From Limimaricola hongkongensis DSM 17492 (GTDB lineage Bacteria > Pseudomonadota > Alphaproteobacteria > Rhodobacterales > Rhodobacteraceae): a DNA stretch of 64,000 nucleotides. The stretch spans positions 142,749-206,748 of the forward strand of contig NZ_KK088649.1 in assembly GCF_000600975.2 (NCBI RefSeq), read 5' to 3'. The notes under the pieces are model-generated. The model worked only from the letters and a program-made list of their open reading frames with translations. It did not search any database and was not told the origin of the DNA. Position 1 is the first letter of the stretch. Each line of letters opens with the position of its first letter. The translations under genes were made by a program, and so were the position numbers. Positions 17,692 to 27,972 of this stretch are shown here, in pieces.

Positions 17692-17752
17692 GCGCGGCGG
17701 GTCTCGCGCGGGGTCGCGCGGCGGGTCTTGTGCGGGGGCGCGCGGCGGGTCA
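17692..17752. repeat. Imperfect tandem repeat of GCGCGGCGGGTC
   Basis: The 12-mer GCGCGGCGGGTC appears at about 17692, 17716 and 17741, separated by related GC-rich sequence. It lies between the divergent adhC and I78 lipoprotein genes, immediately before the latter. It is probably replication slippage; no function is suggested. Confidence 0.5.
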
Positions 17753-17762
17753 GGCTCGTGCC

Positions 17763-18038
17763 ATGCGATACCTGATCCTGCCCCTCCTGCTCGCCGCCTG
17801 CGCCTCCGCGCCGCACATTCCCACTCCGACGCCTGCCCCCGCCGATCCGGGGGCGTGCGGCGCGGCCGAGCGGCAGCGCCTCGTCGGCGCGCCCGCCACC
17901 GCGCTGGAGCGCGAGCTGATTCTCGGACAGGTGCGGGTGATCCGGCCGGGCGATGCGGTGACGATGGATTTCAGCCCCACGCGGATCAATTTCGAGATCG
18001 ACGCCATGGAGCAGATCGCGCGCGTCTATTGCGGCTGA
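17763..18038 (+). CDS. I78 family peptidase-inhibitor-like lipoprotein
   Basis: A 91-residue protein with a short signal peptide and lipobox LLAAC (Cys16). After a Pro-rich linker, the domain GACGAAERQRLVGAPATAL, VRVIRPGDAVTMDFSPTRIN and the ending ARVYCG matches the I78 inhibitor family, where the RVIRPG and DxxPxRxN segments form the inhibitory region. It is likely anchored in the outer or inner membrane on the periplasmic side. Targets are unknown; family members inhibit serine proteases. ATG 17763 is the only plausible start. Confidence 0.85.
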   Translation: MRYLILPLLLAACASAPHIPTPTPAPADPGACGAAERQRLVGAPATALERELILGQVRVIRPGDAVTMDFSPTRINFEIDAMEQIARVYCG

Positions 18039-18277
18039 ACGATGCATGACCGGGCCGGGTCTGCGGACAGGCCCCGCCCCGCCATGGGTCAGGTGGGGGC
18101 TATTATCGCCATGATGGGGCGGGCTGCCTGCCGCTGACCTCCTTGTGCCAGCGACTCGCGGCTTTGCTGCGGTGGACCGGGGACGAAGGGGCGGTGATTT
18201 CGCGGCATTCGCGTGACGCGGCCCGGGATGAGGCCGCCGCACTTGAATTACCGCATCGCCCGCGTAACTTTGTATTC

Positions 18278-18619
18278 ATGACGCTTCAGCCCCCCACGCC
18301 GTTTCCGGGCCGCCTGCCGGAGCAGGTCGCCTTTCACCGGACCGAGCTGGGGCCGATCCTGTCGGTCTATGGCCGCATGGTCGCCGCCGGGGAATGGCGC
18401 GACTACGCGATCGCGAGCCTGCGCGAGATGGCCGTCTTCTCGGTCTTTCGCCGCACCGCGGAAACGCCGCTCTACCGCATCGAGAAACGCCCCAAGCTGC
18501 GCCACCGGCAGGGGCAGTTCGCGGTGATCGGTCCCGAAGGACAGGTGCTGCGGCGCGGCGACGAGCTGAAACAGGTGCTCAAGGTGTTCGAGGCGCGCCG
18601 GTTCCGGGTGATCGAGTAA
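18278..18619 (+). CDS. DUF2794 family protein
   Basis: A 113-residue alphaproteobacterial protein starting MTLQPPTPFPGRLPEQVAFH. The core VYGRMVAAGEWRDYAIASL, AVFSVFRRTAETPLYRIEK and QLKVFEARRFRVIE-type ending match DUF2794, which has no known function. I prefer ATG 18278 over an in-frame GTG 135 bases upstream because homology begins at this Met. A TTGAAT-N16-TAACTT promoter-like element lies at 18243-18270, very close to the start, so the mRNA may be nearly leaderless. It converges with the C40 peptidase gene with only four bases between stops. Confidence 0.86.
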   Translation: MTLQPPTPFPGRLPEQVAFHRTELGPILSVYGRMVAAGEWRDYAIASLREMAVFSVFRRTAETPLYRIEKRPKLRHRQGQFAVIGPEGQVLRRGDELKQVLKVFEARRFRVIE

Positions 18620-18623
18620 CCCC

Positions 18624-19444
18624 TTACAGCCTGCGCCTGTGCGTCACCGGCCCGCCGCCCTGCGCCTCGATCCTGAGCGCGGCCTTTCGCGCATCCTCGT
18701 AGGTCACGGCCATGGCGTGGCCATTGGCGTGGATGATCGTCTCCGCATCGACCAGCAGCGCCACGTGCCCCTTCCAGAACCACAGATCACCGCGCTGCGG
18801 GGCCTCATCCGCCACGTCGCGGCCCAGGCTCTCCTGCAGGTCGCTGTCGCCCGGACAGGGCATGCCGCAGGCCAGGAGCGCCGCCTGCACCAGCCCCGAG
18901 CAATCGATGCCGAGCCGCGAATTGCCGCCCCACAGATAGGGCGTGCCGAAGAACATCTGCGCCACCGTCACCGGGTCGGTGAAAGGCCGGTCGATCTCGC
19001 GCAGGTGCTTTTTCGGGATGAAGCCCTCGGGCGTCTCGAAGGTGGTCTTCAGCTCGTGCAGCACGGTGACCCGGCTGCCGAAGGACAGATGCGCGCGGTC
19101 GGGCGACTTGATGTCGTCCTCGGCATAGAGATGCGTGGCCGGCGTGGCGACGATATGGGTCGCGGCGCGCGCCTCGCCCAGCGCCGCGGCCTCGACATAG
19201 CCGCAATAGCCGTCGCGCGCGGCGCGGACGAAGGCCCAGCCCTCCCGCGTCTCGAAGCGGTCGACCGCCTCGCCCATCAGAAGCTGCCGCTCGCGCGCGC
19301 CGCCCGGCGCCGCCAGCAGGTCCAGCACGGGCCGCACCACCCGCACCTCTTCGCCCGGCACGTAACGCTCGGCCCGGACCTGCCCGGCCAGGTCCAGCGC
19401 CGCGACGCGGCCATTGGCGGGGGTCAGGCGGCGGTCCATCGCGG

Positions 19445-19448
<4 letters not shown>
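18624..19448 (-). CDS. NlpC/P60 (C40) cysteine peptidase with SH3-like region
   Basis: A 274-residue protein. Residues about 30-130 look like tandem SH3-type domains (REGWAFVRAARDGYCGYVEA), and the C-terminal half is NlpC/P60. The catalytic Cys lies in GIDCSGLVQAALLACG and the His in KGHVALLVD, with IHANGH nearby. Such enzymes cut gamma-D-Glu-DAP links in cell-wall peptides. There is no clear signal peptide, consistent with recycling of imported muropeptides, like related cytoplasmic members. It overlaps the leucyl aminopeptidase stop by four bases; the pair may process peptides in sequence. Confidence 0.9.
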
Positions 19449-20839
<1,391 letters not shown>

Positions 20840-20926
20840 GGCGGGGCTCCTCGGGTGGCGGTGGCGGTCGGAGGCGAGACTAGCCCCCTTCGCCGCCGCC
20901 GCAACCGGGATCGCGCGTCAGCCTTT

Positions 20927-21316
20927 TCAGCCCGAGCGGCGCAGCGCCTGCAGCGCGCCCGTGCCGCAGCGCCCCAGCCGCGCCACCGTCGCGCCAAGCG
21001 CCGCCGCGTCGCCGGAGACGGCGCAGGCCTCGACGCTGGCCGCGACCCGCGCCATCTCCGACAGGCCGACCCGCGATGCGAGCCGCCGCAGCCCGCGCGC
21101 ATCGGCGCGCAGCCGCCCGAAGGCGCAGGCGCGAAGATGCGCCTCCAGCCGCGAAAGCCGGACCGAAAGCTCCGCCGGTGGCGCGCCCCCGGGGCCGCGT
21201 GCGTCGCCGAGCACGCAAAGCAGCCGCACCCGCAAAAGCGCCTCGGGCGACGGCACCGGCACGGGCAGCCGCAGGGCAAGCGCATGCGGGGCGGGGCTTG
21301 TCTGTGGGCACATCAT
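20927..21316 (-). CDS. Hypothetical helical protein
   Basis: A 129-residue predicted protein starting MMCPQTSPAPHALALRLPV (ATG 21316 or the next codon). It is Ala/Arg/Leu-rich, mostly helical, with LRRLASRVGLSEMARVAASV in the middle, a faintly Hpt-like arrangement without the His. I do not recognise a family. Support comes from its place between leucyl aminopeptidase and the divergent carbonic anhydrase and from codon-position bias like its neighbours. No good ribosome site is seen, so it could be spurious. Confidence 0.5.
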   Translation of the reverse strand: MMCPQTSPAPHALALRLPVPVPSPEALLRVRLLCVLGDARGPGGAPPAELSVRLSRLEAHLRACAFGRLRADARGLRRLASRVGLSEMARVAASVEACAVSGDAAALGATVARLGRCGTGALQALRRSG

Positions 21317-21429
21317 GACGGCAACCTTGGACGCGGCGGGTTTGAAAACCGTTGCGGGCCAAGCAAGATATATCTCGAATCCTTGGCCAATTCCGCCTAT
21401 TCGCGTCGGGACGACGCATGGAGACCGAC

Positions 21430-22077
21430 ATGACCATCGCCAGACCCCTCCCCGATTACCTCGTGAAGCGCTATCATGGCTGGAAGGCCACGTCCTATTC
21501 AGAGAACAGCAGCTGGTACCGCAAGCTCGCCGATGACGGGCAGCACCCGCGCGCCATGGTGATCTCGTGCTGCGACAGCCGGGTGCATGTCACCTCGATC
21601 TTCGGCGCCGATCCGGGCGAGTTCTTCATCCACCGCAACATCGCCAACCTCGTGCCGCCCTATGCCCCCGACGGCAACCAGCACGGCACCTCGGCGGCGA
21701 TCGAATACGCAGTGACCGCGCTCAAGGTGCCGCATCTGATCGTGATCGGCCATTCGAGCTGCGGCGGCGTGCGCGGCTGCTTCGACATGTGCGAGGGCCA
21801 CGCGCCCGGGCTCGAGGAAAAGTCGAGCTTCGTGGGCCGCTGGATGGATCTTCTGCGCCCCGGCTATGCGCGGCTGCCCGAGGGCACGGATGCCGAGCGG
21901 GTCAAGGCGCTGGAGAAAGAGGCGGTGCTGGTCTCGCTCGATAACCTGATGAGCTTCCCCTATGTCCGGGACGCGGTCGAACAGGGCAAGCTGACGCTGC
22001 ACGGGCTGTGGACCGATATCGGCGAGGGCGGGCTCGAATGCTACGATTCCGATCGCGGCGGGTTCGTCCCGGTCTGA
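21430..22077 (+). CDS. Beta-class carbonic anhydrase
   Basis: A 215-residue beta carbonic anhydrase that interconverts CO2 and bicarbonate. Zinc ligands are in VISCCDSRVH (Cys and Asp-Arg dyad, near residue 46) and IGHSSCGGVRG (His and Cys, near 103). The FIHRNIANLVPPY segment is the usual active-site strand. ATG 21430 fits the family; an in-frame ATG at 21418 is possible. AT-rich sequence around 21342-21374 (TTGAAA, then the palindrome AGATATATCT) may hold its promoter. Its last 37 bases overlap the convergent AbrB-type gene. Confidence 0.95.
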   Translation: MTIARPLPDYLVKRYHGWKATSYSENSSWYRKLADDGQHPRAMVISCCDSRVHVTSIFGADPGEFFIHRNIANLVPPYAPDGNQHGTSAAIEYAVTALKVPHLIVIGHSSCGGVRGCFDMCEGHAPGLEEKSSFVGRWMDLLRPGYARLPEGTDAERVKALEKEAVLVSLDNLMSFPYVRDAVEQGKLTLHGLWTDIGEGGLECYDSDRGGFVPV

Positions 22078-23138
22078 TCCCTGCGCCGCGTCGCCTTGAA
22101 CACCGGCTGCGCGGCAAAGATCACCAGCATGATCCGCACCAGGTGCAGGACCGAGACATAGGCCACGTCCTGCCCCATCGCGAGCGCGAGCAGGCTCATC
22201 TCGGTGAGCCCGCCCGGCGAATAACCCAGAAAGCTGAGCGACAGCGGCAGGCCGGTGATCGCGGTCAGTGCGGCGGCAAAGGCCACCGCCACCGCGATCA
22301 TCGCCACCGATGACACCGCCCCCAGTGACAGGTCGCGCCCGATCTGCGCCGCGCTCACCCCGATGAAGCGGCAGCCGATCACGGTGCCGATCACCACCTG
22401 CGCCACGATGATGAGAAAGCCCGGCGGCGCCACGGTGACGAGCCCGGCCAGATGCAGCGCCCCGCTCAGCGCCATCGGCCCGGTGATCTGCGGCGCGGGC
22501 AGGCGCAGGATCTTGCCCAAAGGCACGCCCGCGACCGCCGCCGCGCCCAAAAGCGCCCAGTCGCGCGCGGTGAGCGCCGAAGCCGCGGTGCCGCGCGCCA
22601 CCTCGCCCGAACTGACATCGAGCGCGGTGCCGTAGAACAGCACCACGAAGAGGATCACCAGAAGCACCCGCGCGGCATGGGCCAGCGCGATCCGCTTTTC
22701 GTTGCCGCCCGCAGCGCCGCCGAGGATCAGCATGTCGTTGAGCCCGCCGGGCATCGCCGAGAAGAAGGCGGTCACGGGATCGTAGCGCCCGATCCGGCGA
22801 TAGACCGCGTAGGAGGCCAGCGCCGTCAGCCCGAGAAACGGTACGAGCAGCGCAAAGCTCGCCATGTAGCGCGGCGCGGCGTCGAGCATTTCGGGCGTCA
22901 TGGCGGAACCGAGCATCACCCCGATCACCGGGATCACCAGCGGGCGCAGCCGGTCCGGCCCGCGCACCGGCAGCGACAGGATCGCCGCCAGCGTGTTGCC
23001 GATCATCGGCCCCAGCATCCACGGCAACGGCATTCCGGCAAGGGCGGCGAGCCAGCCCGACAGCGCCCCGATGGCCAGCGCGAAGACGGCGCGGCGCCCG
23101 GGCACGAGGCCGCGCAGATACATGACGACATCATCCAT
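22041..23138 (-). CDS. AbrB family integral membrane protein
   Basis: A 365-residue, strongly hydrophobic protein of the Pfam AbrB family (PF05145; not the SpoVT DNA-binding AbrB). It shows two internally similar halves: GMPLPWMLGPMIGN near residue 35 and ALHLAGLVTVAPPGFLIIVA later, with SAMPGGLNDM and LGYSPGGLTEM as paired motifs. About ten membrane spans are likely. The name 'ammonia monooxygenase', often attached to it, is not supported; function is unknown. It ends inside the 3' end of the convergent carbonic anhydrase gene. Confidence 0.9.
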   Translation of the reverse strand: MDDVVMYLRGLVPGRRAVFALAIGALSGWLAALAGMPLPWMLGPMIGNTLAAILSLPVRGPDRLRPLVIPVIGVMLGSAMTPEMLDAAPRYMASFALLVPFLGLTALASYAVYRRIGRYDPVTAFFSAMPGGLNDMLILGGAAGGNEKRIALAHAARVLLVILFVVLFYGTALDVSSGEVARGTAASALTARDWALLGAAAVAGVPLGKILRLPAPQITGPMALSGALHLAGLVTVAPPGFLIIVAQVVIGTVIGCRFIGVSAAQIGRDLSLGAVSSVAMIAVAVAFAAALTAITGLPLSLSFLGYSPGGLTEMSLLALAMGQDVAYVSVLHLVRIMLVIFAAQPVFKATRRRDQTGTNPPRSES

Positions 23139-23179
23139 ATCGCCTGCTTAACCTGCCGCAAAGGCAAGGTGTAGGGGGC

Positions 23180-24052
23180 TCAGCCGCCCATCTGCCGCTG
23201 CCGCTCGGCGTAGCGGGCGCGATCTTCGTCCGAGCGCGTCTCGATGCAGCCGGGGCAGGAGATGCCTTCGACATAGGCCGGGTCCCGCGTGGCCTCGGGC
23301 GAGACCGGCATCCGGCAGGCGCGGCACAGCACGTGGCTGCCCTGTGCCAGCCCGTGACCGACCGACACCCGTTCGTCGAAGACGAAGCATTCGCCGCGCC
23401 ACAGGCTCTGCTCGGCGGGCACCTCTTCGAGGTATTTCAGCACGCCGCCCTTGAGGTGAAAGACCTCCTCGACCCCTTGGGCCTTGAGAAAGGAGGTCGA
23501 TTTCTCGCAGCGGATGCCGCCGGTGCAGAACATGGCGATGCGCTTGCCCGCCAGCGCCTCGCGGTTGGCCTCCCACCAGTCGGGAAATTCGCGAAAGCTG
23601 CCGGTGCCCGGATCGACCGCGCCGTCGAAGCTGCCCACCGCGACCTCGTATCCGTTGCGCGTGTCGATCACGGCGACATCGGGCGCGGCGATCAGCGCGT
23701 TCCAGTCGGCGGGCTCGACATGGGTGCCGACATGGCCGGTGGGGTCGACGCCGGGCTGGCCCATGGTGACGATCTCGCGCTTGAGCCGGATCTTGAGCCT
23801 GCGGAAGGGCGCGGCGTCGGCGGCGCTTTCCTTCCACTCCAGCGCTTCGAATCCCGGCCAGCCGCGCAGATGCGCGATCAGCGCGATGATCGCGTCGCGC
23901 TCCGGCGCGGCGACGGTGCCGTTGATCCCCTCGGCGGCGAGGATCAGCGTGCCGATGATGCCGCGCGCGGCGCAGAATTCGAGCAGCGCCTCGCGGCGGT
24001 CGGGCGCATCCGGCAGCGGTGCGAAATGATAGAGGGCGGCAACGGTGAACAT
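23180..24052 (-). CDS. trhO: tRNA uridine(34) hydroxylase TrhO (rhodanese family)
   Basis: A 290-residue YceA/TrhO protein. The N-terminal ferredoxin-like domain reads [15 protein letters not shown] and [15 protein letters not shown]. The rhodanese domain includes [15 protein letters not shown] and the catalytic loop [11 protein letters not shown]; a C-terminal Cys-rich tail ([18 protein letters not shown]) probably binds zinc. TrhO makes 5-hydroxyuridine at tRNA position 34 using oxygen or prephenate-dependent chemistry. ATG 24052 gives the canonical N-terminus; in-frame sequence upstream is not homologous. SelD, feeding another U34 modification, lies just upstream on the same strand. Confidence 0.93.
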   Translation of the reverse strand: MFTVAALYHFAPLPDAPDRREALLEFCAARGIIGTLILAAEGINGTVAAPERDAIIALIAHLRGWPGFEALEWKESAADAAPFRRLKIRLKREIVTMGQPGVDPTGHVGTHVEPADWNALIAAPDVAVIDTRNGYEVAVGSFDGAVDPGTGSFREFPDWWEANREALAGKRIAMFCTGGIRCEKSTSFLKAQGVEEVFHLKGGVLKYLEEVPAEQSLWRGECFVFDERVSVGHGLAQGSHVLCRACRMPVSPEATRDPAYVEGISCPGCIETRSDEDRARYAERQRQMGG

Positions 24053-24112
24053 GGCGCGCGGGATTACGCCGGGGACGGCGCCTGCGCAAGCCGGGGCGCG
24101 CGGCATGGGCAA

Positions 24113-24132
24113 CTTTGTTCCCCAAATACGCA
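24113..24132. repeat. Half-copy of the TGCGTATTT intergenic repeat
   Basis: CTTTGTTCCCCAAATACGCA, the reverse complement of TGCGTATTTGGGGAACAAAG. It lies in the 129-base gap between trhO and selD. It shares the TGCGTATTT and GGAA cores with the palindromic copies elsewhere in the window, but has an ACAAAG end and no second arm. Confidence 0.75.
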
Positions 24133-24181
24133 ATTCCCCGCCCTGCCGCCTTTCCGACATCCGGCGCCTTGCGGCCCCCGA

Positions 24182-26335
24182 TCAGACAAGCCGCAGCCCC
24201 CGCCCCTCGACCATCCGCCCGACGATCGCCGCCGGGTAGCCCGCCGCGCGCAGCGCCTCGACCAGCCGCTTGGCCGTTTCCGCGGCGACGGCGGCGAGCA
24301 GCCCGCCCGCGGTCTGGGGGTCGAACATGAGATCGGTGCGCGCCCCGCCCGCGCCCCGGATGACCGCACCGGCCCCGGCCATGTTGTCGGCAAACAGCGT
24401 CGAGCGCGTCCCCGCCTCGGCCAGTTCCAGCGCCCCTTCCATCAGCGGCACCTTCGCCACCTCCAGCTCGGCGCCGCAGCCGCTCGCCTCGCAGATGCCC
24501 GACAGGTGCCCGGCGAGGCCAAAGCCGGTCACGTCGGTCATCGCCTGCGCGCCGCGCAGGATCTCCGAGGCGCGCCCCTGCCCCTGCGCCATCATCTCCC
24601 AGGCCTTGGCCACGACCGGGCCGGGGGCGGCGCGGGCCATCTCGGCGGCCATGATGGTGCCGGAGCCCACGGGCTTGGTCAGGATCAGCGCCGCGCCGGG
24701 CCGGGCCCCGCCGAGCGTGACGGGCTCGCCCTCGCAGATCCCCGTCACGGTGAATCCCACGGTCAGCTCGGAGCCGAGAGAGCTGTGCCCGCCGATGATC
24801 GCCGCGCCCGCCGCGTCCATGACCTCGCGCGCGGCCGCCATGATCTCGGCCATGCTGCGGCGCTGCATCTCGGCGCTCATGCGCGGCAGGACCAGGTTCA
24901 CGGTCGCGGCCTGCGGACGCGCGGCCATGGCCCAGATGTCGCCCAGCGCGTGGATGGCGGCGATCCGGGTCATCAGGTGCGGATCCTCGACGAGGCTGCG
25001 CAGGTGGTCGGTGGAGATCACCTGTTTCGCGCCGCCGGTGATGACCAGCCCGGCATCGTCGCCGGGCAGCGTCACCACGTCGGCGCGGGGCTGCGCCGGC
25101 AGCCCGGCCAGCGCCTCGCGCAGCGCGCCGCGCCCGACCTTGGCGCCGCAGCCGCCGCACATCGGCTTGTCGCCCAGCGCCTCGATCACGCCCTCGGCCA
25201 CCGGCTCGGGCAGCTTCGGAGCGGCCATGTCGGGCAGGTCCGACAGCTTGTCCATGAATTTCCGGTCGATCCGGTCCTTCCAGCGCCACAGCACGGGATG
25301 CGCCCATGCCCGGCCCCATTTCTCGGCCATCGCGGCCTTGCCGCCGAGCGAGACGAGCTTGAGGTAGTCCTTCTGCGGGACATAGTCGCGCATCTCCCCG
25401 CCCGAGAGCGCGGCGCGCAGATTGTCGAAGAGCACCGGCGCCTGCCGCACCGCGAAGACCCCCGCCTTGGAGCGCGGCGTCTCGACCATGTGGGCGCAAT
25501 CGCCCACGGCAAAGACCTGCGGCGCGCTGGTCTCAAGCGTCGGGCCGACCCGGATGAAGCCGTCTTCCAGCGCCAGCCCGGTCGCCTGCAGCCAAGCCTG
25601 GGGCCGCGCCCCCGCCGCGCCGATGGTGAAGTCGGAGGCGATGTCGCGCCCGTCACCGAGCCGCACATGATCGGCCTCGACCCGCGCGACGGCGGCGTTC
25701 TCGACCACCTCGACGCCGAGGTCGGCCATCCGCCGCAGCACGAGGCGGCGGGCGCTGGGAGAGGTTTCGGACAGCGCCCTGCCCTGTTCGATCACCGTCA
25801 CCCGCGCGTCACGGTGGCGCAGCCCGTGGGCCGCCGCCATGGCCAGCTCGGCCCCCGCCACGCCGCCACCGATCACCGCCACCCGCGCCGGACCGTCGCC
25901 CGCACGAAAGACGCCCCAGTCGCGCGCGAGACGGCCCAGCGGCTTGGCCGGCACGCCGTGTTCGGCGAACCCCTCGAGCTGCGGCATCTCGCTGGTCACG
26001 CCGACATCGAAGGAGGCCGCGTCGAAGCCGATGCGCCGCGCCCCGACGATCACCTCGCGCGCCTGCGCGTCGACCCCCTCGGCCCGGCCGATGATCAGCC
26101 GCGCGCCCGCGAAGCGCGCCAGCCGCACGAGGTCGATCTGCGGCGTGTGGGCGTCGTAATGCCCGGCGACATGGCCCGGCAGCATGCCCGAATAGGCGGT
26201 GAGCGGACCGGGATCGATCAGCGTCAGCCGCACGCCGGGCAACGGATCCATGCCCCAGCGTTTGAGCAGCAGCGCATGGGCGTGGCCGCCGCCGATCAGG
26301 ACGAGGTCGCGGGTCAGGGGGATGAGGGGCGTCAT
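24182..26335 (-). CDS. selD: Selenide, water dikinase fused to an NADH dehydrogenase-like domain
   Basis: A 717-residue fusion. Residues 1-370 form an FAD/NAD(P)-binding domain (LVLIGGGHAHALLLKRWGM, VAVIGGGVAGAELAMAAA, VFAVGDCAHM) like type II NADH dehydrogenases. Residues about 385-717 are SelD, with catalytic Cys and Lys in MCGGCGAKVG, VVTLPGDDAG and GGHSSLGSELTVG. It makes selenophosphate from selenide and ATP; the flavin domain may reduce or deliver selenium, which is inferred. The active-site residue is Cys, not selenocysteine. The user in this window is MnmH at 50499-51551. The fusion occurs in many bacteria, including cyanobacteria and Rhodobacteraceae. Confidence 0.95.
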   Translation of the reverse strand: MTPLIPLTRDLVLIGGGHAHALLLKRWGMDPLPGVRLTLIDPGPLTAYSGMLPGHVAGHYDAHTPQIDLVRLARFAGARLIIGRAEGVDAQAREVIVGARRIGFDAASFDVGVTSEMPQLEGFAEHGVPAKPLGRLARDWGVFRAGDGPARVAVIGGGVAGAELAMAAAHGLRHRDARVTVIEQGRALSETSPSARRLVLRRMADLGVEVVENAAVARVEADHVRLGDGRDIASDFTIGAAGARPQAWLQATGLALEDGFIRVGPTLETSAPQVFAVGDCAHMVETPRSKAGVFAVRQAPVLFDNLRAALSGGEMRDYVPQKDYLKLVSLGGKAAMAEKWGRAWAHPVLWRWKDRIDRKFMDKLSDLPDMAAPKLPEPVAEGVIEALGDKPMCGGCGAKVGRGALREALAGLPAQPRADVVTLPGDDAGLVITGGAKQVISTDHLRSLVEDPHLMTRIAAIHALGDIWAMAARPQAATVNLVLPRMSAEMQRRSMAEIMAAAREVMDAAGAAIIGGHSSLGSELTVGFTVTGICEGEPVTLGGARPGAALILTKPVGSGTIMAAEMARAAPGPVVAKAWEMMAQGQGRASEILRGAQAMTDVTGFGLAGHLSGICEASGCGAELEVAKVPLMEGALELAEAGTRSTLFADNMAGAGAVIRGAGGARTDLMFDPQTAGGLLAAVAAETAKRLVEALRAAGYPAAIVGRMVEGRGLRLV

Positions 26336-26384
26336 GCGCGGCGCTGTATCCCGCCGCGCGGCTTCGCGCCAGAGCGGCTCACGC

Positions 26385-26945
26385 TCACGGCACCAGCCAG
26401 CTGCCCTGCCAGCCTTCCTCGCGCTCGTACCGCGCGCGGCGGTGGATCTCGCCGATATGCAGCGCCTCGATCCGCAACAGCCGCGCCCGCAGCACCGCGA
26501 AGCGCGCCGGGCGCGGGTTGGGGTGCCACGCATCGGCGGCGGCGATCGGCGTGCCGGGCGGCGGCACCGCGCCGTATTGCGCGCGCGACGGCTCGGGCAC
26601 CTGCTGCCAGAGCGCCTTTTCCTCTTCGTGCGGCAGCCGCACGACATGGGCGCGCATGCGGATCTGCAGGCGCGCCTCGGCGTCCCAGACATGCAGCGCC
26701 GCGCGCGGCCCGTCGGTGAGCTGCAGCACCTTGGCGGCGTCGGCGTCGGAATGGATGTCGAGCGTCCAGTCATGCGCGTCGAAGCCGCGCATGACCATGG
26801 TCCGGGCCGAGGGCCAGCCCTGCGCGTCGCGCGTCGCCAGCACCGGCAGCCTTGCCGCGGCATCGCGGTCGTGCAGCCCGGCCTCGATCCGGTCGCGCAC
26901 CAGCGCCAGAAGCCCCGTCAATGTCGTGTGATCGTGTTCACTCAT
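26385..26945 (-). CDS. Pyridoxamine 5'-phosphate oxidase-like flavoprotein
   Basis: A 186-residue PNPOx-like protein of the Alr4036 type. Features: LPVLATRDAQGWPSARTMVM near residue 33 (FMN-binding strand pair), DIHSDADAAKVLQL, ALHVWDAEARLQIRMRAHV, and FAVLRARLLRIEALHIG near the end. Family members bind FMN; true PdxH activity is unproven, because the C-terminal region differs from classical PdxH. It begins at ATG 26945 and overlaps the upstream AttH-like gene by eight bases. Confidence 0.85.
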   Translation of the reverse strand: MSEHDHTTLTGLLALVRDRIEAGLHDRDAAARLPVLATRDAQGWPSARTMVMRGFDAHDWTLDIHSDADAAKVLQLTDGPRAALHVWDAEARLQIRMRAHVVRLPHEEEKALWQQVPEPSRAQYGAVPPPGTPIAAADAWHPNPRPARFAVLRARLLRIEALHIGEIHRRARYEREEGWQGSWLVP

Positions 26946-27972
26946 AACCCGTCATCTCCAGATAGCCCCGCCCCTCATGGCTGCCGCTCACCGTCACGGG
27001 GCCCTCCCAATAGGGCGGCGAGAGCGCGTTCCAGCTTGCCGGGTTGAGCGCCGCGATCTCGGCGTCCACCCCCTCCTGCGGCAGCCGCACCCGCCAGCGC
27101 ACCGGCACCGATATCCCACCGAGGTCGGCCCGGTCCAGCGGCTCCGCCTCGAATGCCCCGACATAGGGGGTGAGCGCGCCGTCCGGTTCGATCCAGCTGG
27201 CGTAAGTGTAGCCGCCCGCATCGCCCTCGCGAAGCTGGAAGCCCATCAGCTTCTCGCCACCGTCGAAGGAGAGCGAGAACCAGTCCCATCCGGTCTGCCG
27301 CTCGGACAAAGGTTGCGAGGACCATTCATGGTCGAACCACGCGCTCCCGGTCACCGGCACCTCGCCCCCCGGCAGGCTCAGCACGCCCTCCACCGCGAAG
27401 AAGGGCTGCGAGTAATAATAGCTCGCCTGGCCTTCGGCGGATTTGACCGAAAATCCGTCCTCGCCATGCAACACCAGGGGCCCCTGCGCGTCGAGCGTGA
27501 CGTCATAGGCGAAATCCGGGCCGCTGGCCGAAAGCGCGAGCGCGTCGAAACCCGGCCCCGCCATACGCCAGTCGTCGATGAAGGCCTCGAAGGGCGCGGC
27601 GGTGACGCCCGCCTGCCCGATGCCGCCGCGCGCGAGACGCTGGGTGAAAAGATGCGTGTCCGGCCCGGTGACGGCGGCATGGCCGAGCCAGATCTGCGGG
27701 CTGTCGAAGCCCGGCGCCTCGCGCGGCGCGAGGGCCGAGCGGAACAGCGTCCATTGCAAGCCATAGGGCGTGCCGTCCGGGCCGGTGAGATTGGCCGTGA
27801 CGTACCACCATTCGATGCGGAATTCGGGATGGGGCCCGTGATCTTCGGGAAAGACCGGCGGCACGCCGCGTTCAGGCAGCGCGAATTCCCCGGCCTCGCC
27901 CGCCAGCCCGGCGAAACCCTGCGCCTGCGCGAGACCGGGCAGGCAGGCGAGGACGAGCCATCTAGCGTTCAT
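26938..27972 (-). CDS. AttH-like secreted lipocalin-fold protein (COG5621 type)
   Basis: A 344-residue protein with a signal peptide (MNARWLVLACLPGLAQA, cut near residue 17). The body has the CrtC/AttH double-lipocalin pattern: FRIEWWYVTANLTGPDG near residue 53, YYYSQPFFAVEG near 190, SAWFDHEWSSQPL and GWDWFSLSFDGG. The DHEW motif is the family hallmark. It was once called a 'predicted secreted hydrolase', but no reaction is proven. It overlaps the 3' end of the upstream ABC permease by 11 bases, and family members travel with that kind of ABC transporter. Confidence 0.88.
   Translation of the reverse strand: MNARWLVLACLPGLAQAQGFAGLAGEAGEFALPERGVPPVFPEDHGPHPEFRIEWWYVTANLTGPDGTPYGLQWTLFRSALAPREAPGFDSPQIWLGHAAVTGPDTHLFTQRLARGGIGQAGVTAAPFEAFIDDWRMAGPGFDALALSASGPDFAYDVTLDAQGPLVLHGEDGFSVKSAEGQASYYYSQPFFAVEGVLSLPGGEVPVTGSAWFDHEWSSQPLSERQTGWDWFSLSFDGGEKLMGFQLREGDAGGYTYASWIEPDGALTPYVGAFEAEPLDRADLGGISVPVRWRVRLPQEGVDAEIAALNPASWNALSPPYWEGPVTVSGSHEGRGYLEMTGYE

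Noticed and set aside
20927-21316. The 129-residue protein as a histidine phosphotransfer domain
   Set aside because: The helical pattern is similar, but the phospho-accepting His and its surrounding motif are absent.
23333-26719. An 1128-codon open frame opposite trhO, selD and the PNPOx-like gene
   Set aside because: Antisense shadow of three recognisable genes; no independent ribosome site or domain.
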